DNA of 64,000 nt from Desulforhopalus sp. (GTDB lineage: Bacteria; Desulfobacterota; Desulfobulbia; Desulfobulbales; Desulfocapsaceae): positions 156,154-220,153 of the forward strand of contig JAOTRX010000009.1 of NCBI GenBank assembly GCA_030247675.1, written 5' to 3'. This document shows positions 25,387-34,023 of the stretch, one piece after another. Below the pieces are notes generated by a model. The model ran no database searches. It was not told where the DNA came from and worked only from the letters and a program-made list of their open reading frames with translations. How positions within the stretch are numbered: the stretch's first letter is position 1; every line of letters starts with the position of its first letter. Position numbers and translations under genes: made by a program.

Positions 25387-28383
25387 ATGTTTCCGCTGCG
25401 TGTCAGGTCGTATTATTCCCTCCTGCAGGGCACCGCCTCGCCGCAGGCCCTGTGCCGCCGGGCAAAAGAGCTGGGCTACCAGGGCCTTGCCCTCACTGAC
25501 CGTGATAATCTCTATGGGCTCTGGGATTTCTTGAAGGCTTGCCATCGCCAGGGACTGCGACCGATTGTCGGCGCCGAGGTCTCCGAACCGGGGACGGGCC
25601 TGGTGGTGGTCTGCCTGGTACAGTCCCCGGAGGGCTACGCCAACCTGTGCCGGCTGCTGACCAGGCGGCACATGGCCAAGACCTTCACTCTGGCGGTTGA
25701 TCTGCCACCCCTTGCCGCAGGTCTCCTCCTTCTCTGCCGCGATGTCGGGTTGCTTGCAGGCTTTAAGAGCCAGGGCCTTGCCGCCGTCGCCGATCTCGGT
25801 CCCCGGGCAGGTGCCGCCGCCCGCGCACTGCGAACCTTTGCCCGGCAAAACGACCTCCCGGCGGTCATCACCCCGGACAGCGATCTGGGCGATGACCGCG
25901 ACCGCCAGCTTTTCTGCCTGCTGCATGCGATCCGCACCGGCAGCACCATCAGTCGGAGCATGCAGCAGAAGACCAGCGACACTATCCACTCTCTCCTCGG
26001 TCCCGGGGACTATCAAGAAAAACTGGCGATCTGGCCGGAGGCGATTGCCGCCACCGACGACCTGGCCGCCACCTGCACCTTTACCGGTCCGGATTTCGGT
26101 ATCGTTATGCCGCCGTGGCGCGGTGGCGACGGCCGGAATGCCGCGGCAGTGCTGCGGGAAAAGGCCTATCTCGGGGCCCGGCGCCGCTACGGCGACGACC
26201 TCGGCGAGCCGGTCGTCGAACGTCTGGAGCACGAGTTGCGAGTCATCGACACCATGGGCTTTTCCACCTATTTCCTGGTGGTCCGCGACATCGTCCATCG
26301 CAAGGGGCCGGATGGCAAACGGCAAAAACGGCGGATCTGCGGCCGCGGATCGGGGGCTGCCTCGCTGGTCGCCTATTGCCTTGATATCACCAATGTCTGT
26401 CCGATCAAGTACAATCTCTACTTCGAGCGCTTTCTCAACCCCGGCCGCACTGATCCGCCGGACATCGACATCGATTTTTCCTGGGACGAGCGGGACGCAG
26501 TACTCCGCGATGTCCTTGGCGATTTTCAGGGATACGCCGCCATGGTCTCTAACCATGTGTTCTTTCAGCCGCGCATGGCCATTCGCGAAACCGCCAAGGC
26601 CTTCGGCCTGCCGGGCTTTGAGATCTCCCAACTGACCAAACGCATCCCCTGGCTGCACAGCGGCGGTGGTACCCTGGCAGAAAGCCTCGCCGGCCTGCCG
26701 GTGTTCCGCGACCAGGATCTGTCGCCGCCCTGGCCGGAGATCCTCGCCCTTGCCGAAAAGCTCATCGGCCTGCCGCGCTATCTGTCGGTGCATCCGGGCG
26801 GAGTCGTCATCACCCCGCGGCCGATCAGCGAGTATGTGCCGGTTGAACGGGCGACCAAAGGGGTGCCGATCATCCAGTGGGAAAAGGACGGCGCCGAGGA
26901 GGCAGGTCTTGTCAAGATCGATCTCCTCGGCAACCGCAGCCTCGGGGTGATCCGCGACTGCATCGCGGCAGTGCACGCCGGCGGCGGCCATGTCGACGAG
27001 ATCACCTGGCAGCCGGAAGACGATCCGGCAACAAAGCTGGCGGTGGCCGCCGGGGCGACCATGGGCTGCTTTTATATAGAGAGTCCTGCCATGCGGCTTC
27101 TGGAGAAAAAGGCCGGAACCGGCGACTTCGAGCAGCTGGTCATCCAGTCGTCGATCATCCGTCCGGCGGCCAACGAGTTCGTCCGCGAGTATGTCCGGCG
27201 CCTGCACGGCGGCGCCTGGCAGCCCTTTTGCCCGGAGCAGGGTGACGTCCTCGACGAGACCTTCGGCCTGATGGTCTATCAGGAGGACGTGGCGAAGGTG
27301 GCGGTGGCCCTGGCCGGATTCAGCCATGTCGACGGCGACGGCCTGCGCAAGGCCATGGCCAAAAAGGATAAGGCGGTAAAACTCGCCAATTACAAGGCGA
27401 TGTTTTTTGCCGGTTGCGCCGACCGCGGTGTGGCGCCAGAGGCGGTGGCCGATATGTGGCGGATGATCGAGAGCTTTGATGGCTATTCCTTCTGCAAACC
27501 CCACTCCGCCTCCTACGCCCGGGTGTCCTTTCAGGCGGCCTATCTGAAGCGGCACTATCCGGCGGAGTTCATGGCGGCGGTGATCTCCAACCAGGGTGGC
27601 TATTATTCGACCTTTGCCTATGTCTCCGAAGCGAAAAGGCTGGGTCTGCAGATCCTTCCCCCGGATGTGCAGAGAAGCCTTGTTGCCTGGACCGGCAAGG
27701 GCCGGCAGATGCGGGTCGGGCTGCAGAACGTGCACGGGCTGTCCGCGGGCTTTCTTGAAAGGCTGCTGGCGGCTCGGGAGAAGGGGCGGTTCGAGGATGT
27801 CGGCGATTTTTTTCAGCGCACCAGGCCGGCCGAAAATGAGGCTGCCGCCCTCATCCATGCCGGGGCACTGGATGGCCTTGCACCGGGGAGCAACCGTACG
27901 GTTCTTCTCTGGCAATGGGCAAGTTTTCAACGGGCCACCCAGGACAAGGGCTGCCTTTCGCTCTTTGCTGTCCGTCTTCCGCCACCGCCGCCCCTGCCGC
28001 CTCCGGACGCCCTGGCTAAGGCGCGCCGGGAGTTTGCCGCCCTCGGCTTTCTCTGCGAGGGTCATCCCTTGCGATTTCTCAAGATGCCGGCGAGGGGCTG
28101 CACGAAGGTTGAGGACCTGCCCCACCAAGTGGGAAGGCGGGTGTCCCTCGCTGCCTGGCTGCTCACCGGCAAGATGGTATCGACGAAGACCGGCGAGGTC
28201 ATGGAGTTTCTCACCTTCGAGGACGAGACCGGCCAGGTGGAAACAACGTTTTTTCCGGAGACCTACCGGACCTATGCCCATCTGCTGCGCAGCGGCCGCG
28301 GCTATATCCTGGCGGGACTGGTCGAGGAGGACTATGGCGCTCTGACCTTTACCGTCGAGCAGGTGACCGCCATGCGTCAGTGA
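25387..28383 (+). CDS. dnaE2: error-prone DNA polymerase III alpha subunit (DnaE2 type)
   Basis: A C-family polymerase, 998 aa, the short DnaE2 length. The palm carries PDIDIDFSWDER and the GRGSGAASLVAYCL motif, so the polymerase active site looks intact. The N-terminal PHP domain is degenerate: the usual HxRxHSDYS reads PLRVRSYYS, and the second motif reads LTDRDNLYG, so PHP metal binding and proofreading are not expected. The C-terminal OB region (EFLTFEDETGQVETTFFP) is present. AGGA lies eight bases before the ATG. Last gene of the lexA cassette, placed 36 bases after the imuB-like gene. Confidence 0.88.
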   Translation: MFPLRVRSYYSLLQGTASPQALCRRAKELGYQGLALTDRDNLYGLWDFLKACHRQGLRPIVGAEVSEPGTGLVVVCLVQSPEGYANLCRLLTRRHMAKTFTLAVDLPPLAAGLLLLCRDVGLLAGFKSQGLAAVADLGPRAGAAARALRTFARQNDLPAVITPDSDLGDDRDRQLFCLLHAIRTGSTISRSMQQKTSDTIHSLLGPGDYQEKLAIWPEAIAATDDLAATCTFTGPDFGIVMPPWRGGDGRNAAAVLREKAYLGARRRYGDDLGEPVVERLEHELRVIDTMGFSTYFLVVRDIVHRKGPDGKRQKRRICGRGSGAASLVAYCLDITNVCPIKYNLYFERFLNPGRTDPPDIDIDFSWDERDAVLRDVLGDFQGYAAMVSNHVFFQPRMAIRETAKAFGLPGFEISQLTKRIPWLHSGGGTLAESLAGLPVFRDQDLSPPWPEILALAEKLIGLPRYLSVHPGGVVITPRPISEYVPVERATKGVPIIQWEKDGAEEAGLVKIDLLGNRSLGVIRDCIAAVHAGGGHVDEITWQPEDDPATKLAVAAGATMGCFYIESPAMRLLEKKAGTGDFEQLVIQSSIIRPAANEFVREYVRRLHGGAWQPFCPEQGDVLDETFGLMVYQEDVAKVAVALAGFSHVDGDGLRKAMAKKDKAVKLANYKAMFFAGCADRGVAPEAVADMWRMIESFDGYSFCKPHSASYARVSFQAAYLKRHYPAEFMAAVISNQGGYYSTFAYVSEAKRLGLQILPPDVQRSLVAWTGKGRQMRVGLQNVHGLSAGFLERLLAAREKGRFEDVGDFFQRTRPAENEAAALIHAGALDGLAPGSNRTVLLWQWASFQRATQDKGCLSLFAVRLPPPPPLPPPDALAKARREFAALGFLCEGHPLRFLKMPARGCTKVEDLPHQVGRRVSLAAWLLTGKMVSTKTGEVMEFLTFEDETGQVETTFFPETYRTYAHLLRSGRGYILAGLVEEDYGALTFTVEQVTAMRQ

Positions 28384-28467
28384 AATAGTGTTTGAAAATG
28401 TTGCAAAGTAGCGTATAAGGACAGAGGGACTAGGGAGTTGTTTCCTGACAAAATATATAGTGATAAC

Positions 28468-28878
28468 ATGACAAAAACAAAGCGTATTCTTGTTATAGAT
28501 GACGAGGCTACGGCCCTGGATTTGTTGAGAAGGATTCTCGAAAGTGAGGGTTATGAGGTCCTTCTGGCAGGCAATGGCGCCGAGGGGATCAGGCTCTTTC
28601 GCAGCCAGCCCTGCGATCTGGTCATAACCGATATGGTTATGCCGGTAAAAGACGGATTGCAGACCATTCTCGAACTGCGCAAAGAAGCGCCTGAGCTGCC
28701 GTTTATTGCCATATCGGGGGGAGGGACTATATCCAAGGAACGGTATCTCACCGTTGCCGGATATCTGGATAAAGTCGTCACCATCGCCAAGCCTTTTGCC
28801 GTTGACGTTATTCTCGCCGCGGTGGCGGAGCTTCTTCTCCAAGATAATCCCCCGGCGGACGACACGAACGTTGTTTGA
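28468..28878 (+). CDS. single-domain response regulator (CheY-like)
   Basis: A 136-aa receiver domain with no output domain. D10/D11-type acidic pocket is in LVIDDEA, the phosphoacceptor is D55 in VITDMVMP, and the conserved Lys is in IAKPF. An extra loop (SGGGTISKERY) and a C-terminal tail follow. An upstream TTG (28438) with AGGGAG nearby would add ten residues; the ATG is chosen because the fold begins right after it. No kinase is adjacent, so its partner is elsewhere. Confidence 0.8.
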   Translation: MTKTKRILVIDDEATALDLLRRILESEGYEVLLAGNGAEGIRLFRSQPCDLVITDMVMPVKDGLQTILELRKEAPELPFIAISGGGTISKERYLTVAGYLDKVVTIAKPFAVDVILAAVAELLLQDNPPADDTNVV

Positions 28879-28975
28879 AAATGCTTCGTCAAAGAAGAAG
28901 GGAGTAGGAGCGTAACAGGAAAAATTGGCCGTGCCAAAGGTCGTCGGGCGGCCCTCATAACCACAGAGGTGGACA

Positions 28976-30673
28976 ATGAATGCGGTGGCAAAAGTCGGGA
29001 TGACCCTCAACTATGTGATCGATTCCAGCTGTTCGAAATACCGGGACACACCGGCAATCGGCATGGCCATGGAAACGCCGCTCACCTACGGCGAGTTCCA
29101 CGACCGGATCATCGCCCTTGCCGCCAGGTTTCTCCGGGAAGGGGTGAAAAAGGACGACCGCATCGCCATCCTCGCCGAGAACTCTCACAACTGGGCGATC
29201 GCCTACATGGCCACTGCCCGTTTGGGCGCCGTTGCCGTACCCATTCTCCCTGATCTGCCGGAAAGCGATGTCCACCATATTCTGGGTGAGATGCAGGTCA
29301 AGGTCATTTTTACCACCCAGAAGCAGATCGAAAAACTCTATGAACTGCGCCAGGTAATCACCGGGCCGGTCATTACCCTTGATGATTATGCCGCCGAGAT
29401 CGGCGTGCTCCCTGTCATTACCATGTCCGCCTATCTGGAAGAGGCCCTGACGTTTTTGCGGGGCAACCCTGAACGGCCGGTATTTCCGGAGGTCATGGAG
29501 GACGATCTGGCGTCCATCCTCTATACCTCGGGGACATCCGGGTATTCCAAGGCGGTCATGCTCAGCCATAAAAATCTCACCGCCAATGCCTATGCGGCGT
29601 CCAGCCTGAAAGAGATCCCTCCGGGAGCGGTGTGGCTGTCTATCCTGCCGATGTCGCATACCTACGAATTTACCTGCGGCTTTATTCTGCCCCTGCTGTG
29701 CGGCGCCCGTATAGCTTACGCCGGCAAGACGCCGACCCCGGCGATCCTGCAAAAGCTCTGCGAACATGAAAAGCCCTTTGCCATCTTCGCCGTGCCCCTG
29801 GTCCTCGAAAAGATCTATAAGAAACGGGTGCTGCCGCAGATAGAAAAGAGCCGACTGCTTGGCATGCTCTGCAAGGTCGGGTTGACGAGAAGGTTGATCT
29901 ACCGGAAGATCGGCGCGAAATTGTGTGCCTTTTTCGGCGGCAATCTCCAGCTCATGGGGGTCGGCGGGGCGGCGCTCAATCCGGATGTGGAGAAGTTTCT
30001 TTATGAGGCGAGATTCCCCTATCTGGTCGGCTACGGGATGACCGAATCGGCACCGCTCATCGCCGGCGGGCCGGCCGGCGACAAGACCATCACCATTGGC
30101 TCGACCGGCAAGCCCATCCCCGGGGTACAGGTGAAGATCGTCGGGGCCGACGCGGAGTCGGGGATCGGCGAGATCACTGTTTGCGGGGCAAATGTTATGC
30201 GCGGTTACTACAACGACGCCGAGGCGACCCAGGCGGTGCTCACCGTTGACGGCTGGCTTTCCACCGGCGACCTCGGGGTCTTTGACGAAAAGGGCAATCT
30301 GCATGTTCGCGGTCGCTCGAAAAACGTCATTGTCCTGGCAAGCGGCGAGAACGTCTACCCGGAGGCCATCGAGCACAAAATCAACACCTTCAACTGGGTC
30401 GTTGAAAGCCTGGTGCTTGAGAATAACGGCCAGGTCGAGGCCTGGGTCTATCCCGATTATGAGTTCATCGACGAGCAGACCGCGGGCGGTTCCCGCATCG
30501 ACCGAAGGTCGTATATAGAAAGCCTCCTGGAAAACACGCGGATCGAATTAAACGAGCAGCTTCCCAAATCATCGCGGCTGTCGAAGGTCTTTGAACGCCG
30601 CGAACCCTTCATCAAAACCGCCACCCATAAGATCAAGCGGTATCTCTACCATGGCACCGCCATGGTCGGCTAA
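28976..30673 (+). CDS. AMP-dependent acyl-CoA synthetase (long-chain fatty acid-CoA ligase type)
   Basis: A 565-aa ANL-superfamily adenylate-forming enzyme. The P-loop-like motif is ILYTSGTSGYSKAVMLSHKNL-like (positions near 180-200), with YSK replacing the common xPK. VGYGMTESAPLI (A5) and STGDLGVFDEKGNLHVRGR (A7/A8) follow, and a C-terminal Lys is in IKTATHKIKR. It should activate a carboxylic acid to an acyl-adenylate and then a CoA thioester; chain length is not readable. GAGG precedes the ATG. Confidence 0.85.
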   Translation: MNAVAKVGMTLNYVIDSSCSKYRDTPAIGMAMETPLTYGEFHDRIIALAARFLREGVKKDDRIAILAENSHNWAIAYMATARLGAVAVPILPDLPESDVHHILGEMQVKVIFTTQKQIEKLYELRQVITGPVITLDDYAAEIGVLPVITMSAYLEEALTFLRGNPERPVFPEVMEDDLASILYTSGTSGYSKAVMLSHKNLTANAYAASSLKEIPPGAVWLSILPMSHTYEFTCGFILPLLCGARIAYAGKTPTPAILQKLCEHEKPFAIFAVPLVLEKIYKKRVLPQIEKSRLLGMLCKVGLTRRLIYRKIGAKLCAFFGGNLQLMGVGGAALNPDVEKFLYEARFPYLVGYGMTESAPLIAGGPAGDKTITIGSTGKPIPGVQVKIVGADAESGIGEITVCGANVMRGYYNDAEATQAVLTVDGWLSTGDLGVFDEKGNLHVRGRSKNVIVLASGENVYPEAIEHKINTFNWVVESLVLENNGQVEAWVYPDYEFIDEQTAGGSRIDRRSYIESLLENTRIELNEQLPKSSRLSKVFERREPFIKTATHKIKRYLYHGTAMVG

Positions 30674-30793
30674 GAGACTGCGGACTTGCCGGACCGGGTG
30701 CTTTTACGGTCCGGCCCTCCTTCACCAGCCACATCAACCAGCGGCCGCCGTCTTCATAGAGACCGGGACGGCGCCCCAAGAACTGTGTGCACC

Positions 30794-32836
30794 ATGATAC
30801 ACAAGAAGACTATCTGTCCGCTCGATTGTCCCGACAGCTGCGCCATGATTGCCACCGTTGTCGACGGGCGGGTCACCAGCCTTAAGGGCGATGCCCGGCA
30901 TCCCTATACCAGGGGCTTCATCTGCCGGAAGATGCGCCGTTATCCGGAGCGTCTCTACGGATCCGACCGTGTCCTGTATCCCCAGCTGCGGGTCGGTGCT
31001 AAGGGGCAGGGAAGGTTTAAGCGAATTGCTTGGGACGAGGCCCTCGACCTCATGGCCGATCGCCTTGCTGACATCCGCGCACGCTATGGCGGTGAGGCGA
31101 TCCTTCCCTACTCCTACGCCGGCAACATGGGCGCGGTGAACCGCTTTGCCGGATATCCCCTGTTTCACCGGCTGGGCGCCTCGCAGCTCGATCAGACCAT
31201 CTGCTCGGCGGCGGCAAGTGCCGGATGGTCACGGCAGCTGGGCAATACCCCGGGGTGTCCGCCGGAGAACGCCGCCGATGCCGAGCTTATTGTCGCCTGG
31301 GGCATCGATATTAAAGTCACCAACAGCCATTTCTGGCCCTATGTCGCCGCCGCCCGGAAAAAGGGCGGGAAGCTCCTGGTCATCGACCCCTGCCGCAACG
31401 ACACGGCGCGGGCGGCGGACAGCCATCTGGCGGTGCTGCCCGGCGGCGACCTTGCCCTGGCCCTGGGGGTGCTGAAGGCCCTCGTCGACGGCGATCTCCT
31501 CGACCGGAGGTATATTGAGGAAGAGACGGAAGGTTTTGCATCCCTTGAGGAGGAGTTGCGCCGCCAGGACTGGTCCGAGCTGACCCGGGAAAGCGGCCTG
31601 TCGCGCCAGGCCATGGAGGACCTGGCCAGACTTCTCGCCCGGTCACCCAGAACCTTTCTGCGCATCGGCATCGGCCTGTCCCGCAACAGCAGGGGCGGCA
31701 TGGCGGTGCGGGCGATAACCGCCCTTGCAGGGGCCCTTGGCCTCTTTGGCGGTGGCACCGGCCGGGGTGTCTTTATGACCAGTGGCGCCTTTCGTGGCGA
31801 CAAGGCAAGGTTGACTTGGCCGTCCCTGGCTCCTGCTGCCACCAGAACGGTGAATATGATTGACCTCGGCCATGCCCTCACCGCCCTGCAACCGCCGGTT
31901 CGCGCCCTGTTCGTCTACAATGCCAATCCGCTTGGCGCAAGCCCCGATTCCGCCATGGTTCGCCGGGGTCTTGCGCGGGTGGACCTGTTCACGGTCGTTC
32001 ATGAACAGGTGCTGACGCCGACGGCGCGGTACGCCGACCTCCTGTTGCCGGCGACAACCTTTCTTGAAAACCATGATGTCTATACGGCATACGGCCATTT
32101 TTACCTCGGACTGGCGCAGCCGGTGATCGAGCCGTATGCCGAGGCAAGGAGTAATTTCCAACTGTTCCAAGAGCTTGCCCTGAGGATGGGCTTTACCGAC
32201 CAGCCCTTTTACCAGAGCTGTACTGAAAGGATCGCCGACTATCTGCGCGGTATGGAGGGCATCCCCGAGGGCTGTACTCTCTCCGAGATCCTTAACGGCC
32301 GCCTGGTGCATTCGAGTAACAGCTGCCGGGACGGGCGGGTGCTTGTCAATGGTTGCGGCAGGTTCTCCTTTGCTGCAGGGCTGGAAGGAGGGGAATCGGA
32401 TGTGCCGCGGCTCACCCCAATGGGCGAGTTCGCCGACCTCGAACTCCTTGCCCGGTTTCCCTTTCGTCTCATTACCCCACCACATCCCGACCTGCTCAAC
32501 ACCACTTTTGGCGAGAGGTATCCGGGACGGAAGGGCGAGCTGCAGATCCACCCCGATGACGCGGCGCGCTGCGAGGTCGCTGACGGTGAGGAAGTCACTC
32601 TCTACAACCGCCGCGGCCGGGTGACGAGGATCGCCCGGATAACCGGCGACACCCGCAAGGGTGTGCTTGTCGCCCCGGGGCTGTTCTGGCCGGTGGACGG
32701 CTCGGGTTCTACGATTAATGATCTCACCTCGCAAAGGCACACCGATATCGGTGGCGGGGGGACATTTCATGAGACCCTGGTAGCCATTGACTCTGGGACC
32801 CATGCTGGAGACCCTATGGCAAAAACAGGCTGTTGA
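30794..32836 (+). CDS. molybdopterin (bis-MGD) oxidoreductase
   Basis: A 680-aa member of the DMSO reductase family. The N-terminal iron-sulfur motif CPLDCPDSC with the distant fourth Cys in GFICRK can hold one [4Fe-4S] cluster. YNANPLGASPDS and PTARYADLLLPATTFLE are cofactor-binding segments of the family, and the C-terminal domain binds the second pterin (GELQIHPDDAARCEV). No twin-arginine signal peptide is seen, so it is probably cytoplasmic. The substrate cannot be told. The last seven codons overlap, on the opposite strand, a decayed M50 protease end (32814-32891). The ATG at 30794 is chosen at the start of the Cys region; its ribosome site is weak. Confidence 0.82.
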   Translation: MIHKKTICPLDCPDSCAMIATVVDGRVTSLKGDARHPYTRGFICRKMRRYPERLYGSDRVLYPQLRVGAKGQGRFKRIAWDEALDLMADRLADIRARYGGEAILPYSYAGNMGAVNRFAGYPLFHRLGASQLDQTICSAAASAGWSRQLGNTPGCPPENAADAELIVAWGIDIKVTNSHFWPYVAAARKKGGKLLVIDPCRNDTARAADSHLAVLPGGDLALALGVLKALVDGDLLDRRYIEEETEGFASLEEELRRQDWSELTRESGLSRQAMEDLARLLARSPRTFLRIGIGLSRNSRGGMAVRAITALAGALGLFGGGTGRGVFMTSGAFRGDKARLTWPSLAPAATRTVNMIDLGHALTALQPPVRALFVYNANPLGASPDSAMVRRGLARVDLFTVVHEQVLTPTARYADLLLPATTFLENHDVYTAYGHFYLGLAQPVIEPYAEARSNFQLFQELALRMGFTDQPFYQSCTERIADYLRGMEGIPEGCTLSEILNGRLVHSSNSCRDGRVLVNGCGRFSFAAGLEGGESDVPRLTPMGEFADLELLARFPFRLITPPHPDLLNTTFGERYPGRKGELQIHPDDAARCEVADGEEVTLYNRRGRVTRIARITGDTRKGVLVAPGLFWPVDGSGSTINDLTSQRHTDIGGGGTFHETLVAIDSGTHAGDPMAKTGC

Positions 32837-32891
32837 CGCTTTTGATAATCGGCAGAATCACCGCCAAGAATACCTGTCAGAGCGAGGATGA
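32814..32891 (-). pseudogene. remnant of the 3' end of an M50 protease gene
   Basis: On the minus strand this encodes ILALTGIL, then a 2-base deletion, then AVILPIIKSVNSLFLP and a TAG stop. It aligns with the end of the intact M50 gene (33318-33397, ILALTGVLSAVILPIIKNVN...). Most differences are at third codon positions, so it diverged as a functional gene before decaying. Only about 78 bases survive. Confidence 0.7.
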
Positions 32892-32893
32892 AA

Positions 32894-32940
32894 GGGGCAG
32901 AGTAAAATACAATATTGAGGTTTTAATTTACTCTGACCCC
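32894..32940. repeat. palindromic element of the REP/RAYT-associated kind
   Basis: GGGGCAGAGTAAA (32894-32906) is inverted as TTTACTCTGACCCC (32927-32940), with one base missing in the left arm and a 20-base AT-rich loop. The GGGGTCAGAGTAAA-type ends are widespread beside IS200/RAYT-like transposases; no transposase is present here. Confidence 0.6.
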
Positions 32941-32946
32941 AATTAG

Positions 32947-33206
32947 GTGATACCCCTTCTTGTTCTGGCACGTCTTGCTGTGCACAACAAATGGCAAGGC
33001 CTGGTATCGGTGCTGGACTACTTTTAGATGCCTTAGGACGTACGTTGCAAGTTGCCGATATTATCGGGGTGCGCGCACTCGCCGTGCATGCAAAAGACCC
33101 TGCGGCAACTGCATTCTACCGGCACTTCGGATTTGTGCCGTCCCCGACAGATGACCGTCACCTTTTTATGCTCATCAAGGATATTCGCGCGGCATCGGAC
33201 AAATAA
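32947..33206 (+). pseudogene. 5'-truncated, frameshifted GNAT acetyltransferase (TacT-like toxin) remnant
   Basis: The beginning is readable in one frame as IPLLVLARLAVHNKWQG (from 32950). One base is missing near 32998, and the rest continues in another frame as GIGAGLLLDALGRTLQ, then RALAVHAKDPAATAFYRHFG and LFMLIKDIR to a TAA at 33204. This is the second half of GNAT toxins paired with DUF1778 antitoxins. The N-terminal part and the antitoxin are absent. The break point coincides with the right end of the palindromic element. Not expected to be active. Confidence 0.7.
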
Positions 33207-33317
33207 GGCCACCCCGAGCCGATTAGACGAAATAATTCATTCTGCCTGATGTTTCGGCATCACAGGACTGCAGAATCTGTTGCTATTCCACCAAAGCCTT
33301 CACCCGGCAAATCCTCA

Positions 33318-33950
33318 CTATGACAGCAACAGGCTGTTGACGTTTTTGATGATCGGCAGGATCACCGCCGACAGAACTCCGGTCAGGGCGAGGATGATGA
33401 CAAGGATAAAGCCGTAGCGTTCGAGCTGGCGGAAAGGTCCGGCCAGGTGGTCGGGGAGAAGCCCTGCGAGAATTTTGCCGCCGTCAAGCGGTGGGATGGG
33501 CAGGATGTTGAAAATCGCCAGCACCAGGTTGATCCATACACTGGCAATGAGCATGGCGATTAAAGGCCGGAAAACCGCCTCCGCCAAGGGGGAAGCGGGG
33601 AGGAAGGCGCCAAGCAGCCAAAGGGCCTTGACCAGGATGGCGCTGATCACCGCCAGACCGAGATTGGTGGCGGGTCCGGCCAGGGCCACCCAGAGCATAT
33701 CTTGCTTGGGGTTACGAAAATAGCCGGGGTTGACCGGAACCGGTTTGGCCCAGCCGAACTTGATAAAGAAAAAGGCGATGGTGCCGATCGGATCGAGGTG
33801 CTTGAGTGGGTTGAGGGTAAGGCGGCCGGCGAGGCGCGCGGTTGGGTCGCCGAGGTGGTTGGCAACCAGGCCGTGGGCAAGCTCATGCAGGGTGAGGGCA
33901 AAGAGCAGCGGCGGGCCGAGGATGATCAGTTCTGTGAGGAATTTGTCCAT
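33318..33950 (-). CDS. site-2 protease family (M50) membrane metalloprotease
   Basis: A 210-aa M50 protein of the short rhomboid-independent type. The metal site is HELAH (H22, E23, H26), and the third ligand region is NILPIPPLDGG (N148 to D156). Four to five transmembrane segments surround these. It would cleave within the membrane or near it; the substrate is unknown. It lies 73 bases downstream of the DHH-CBS-nucleotidyltransferase gene on the same strand. The ribosome site at the ATG is weak. Confidence 0.88.
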   Translation of the reverse strand: MDKFLTELIILGPPLLFALTLHELAHGLVANHLGDPTARLAGRLTLNPLKHLDPIGTIAFFFIKFGWAKPVPVNPGYFRNPKQDMLWVALAGPATNLGLAVISAILVKALWLLGAFLPASPLAEAVFRPLIAMLIASVWINLVLAIFNILPIPPLDGGKILAGLLPDHLAGPFRQLERYGFILVIILALTGVLSAVILPIIKNVNSLLLS

Positions 33951-34023
33951 GGGGGGGCATCAGTTGGAGAAATGAGCAACTTCTGTCGGTTGAGCTACAA
34001 CGATAAGCATCGCCCCGGGGCGA

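Noticed and set aside
25366..29010. Very long open frame on the minus strand (over 1200 codons) opposite dnaE2 and the receiver gene
   Set aside because: It is an antisense shadow of the GC-rich plus-strand genes; the translation has no domain and runs across several real genes.
31643..32803. Minus-strand frame of 386 codons opposite the molybdopterin oxidoreductase
   Set aside because: No ribosome site, no motif, and the plus-strand gene is certain.
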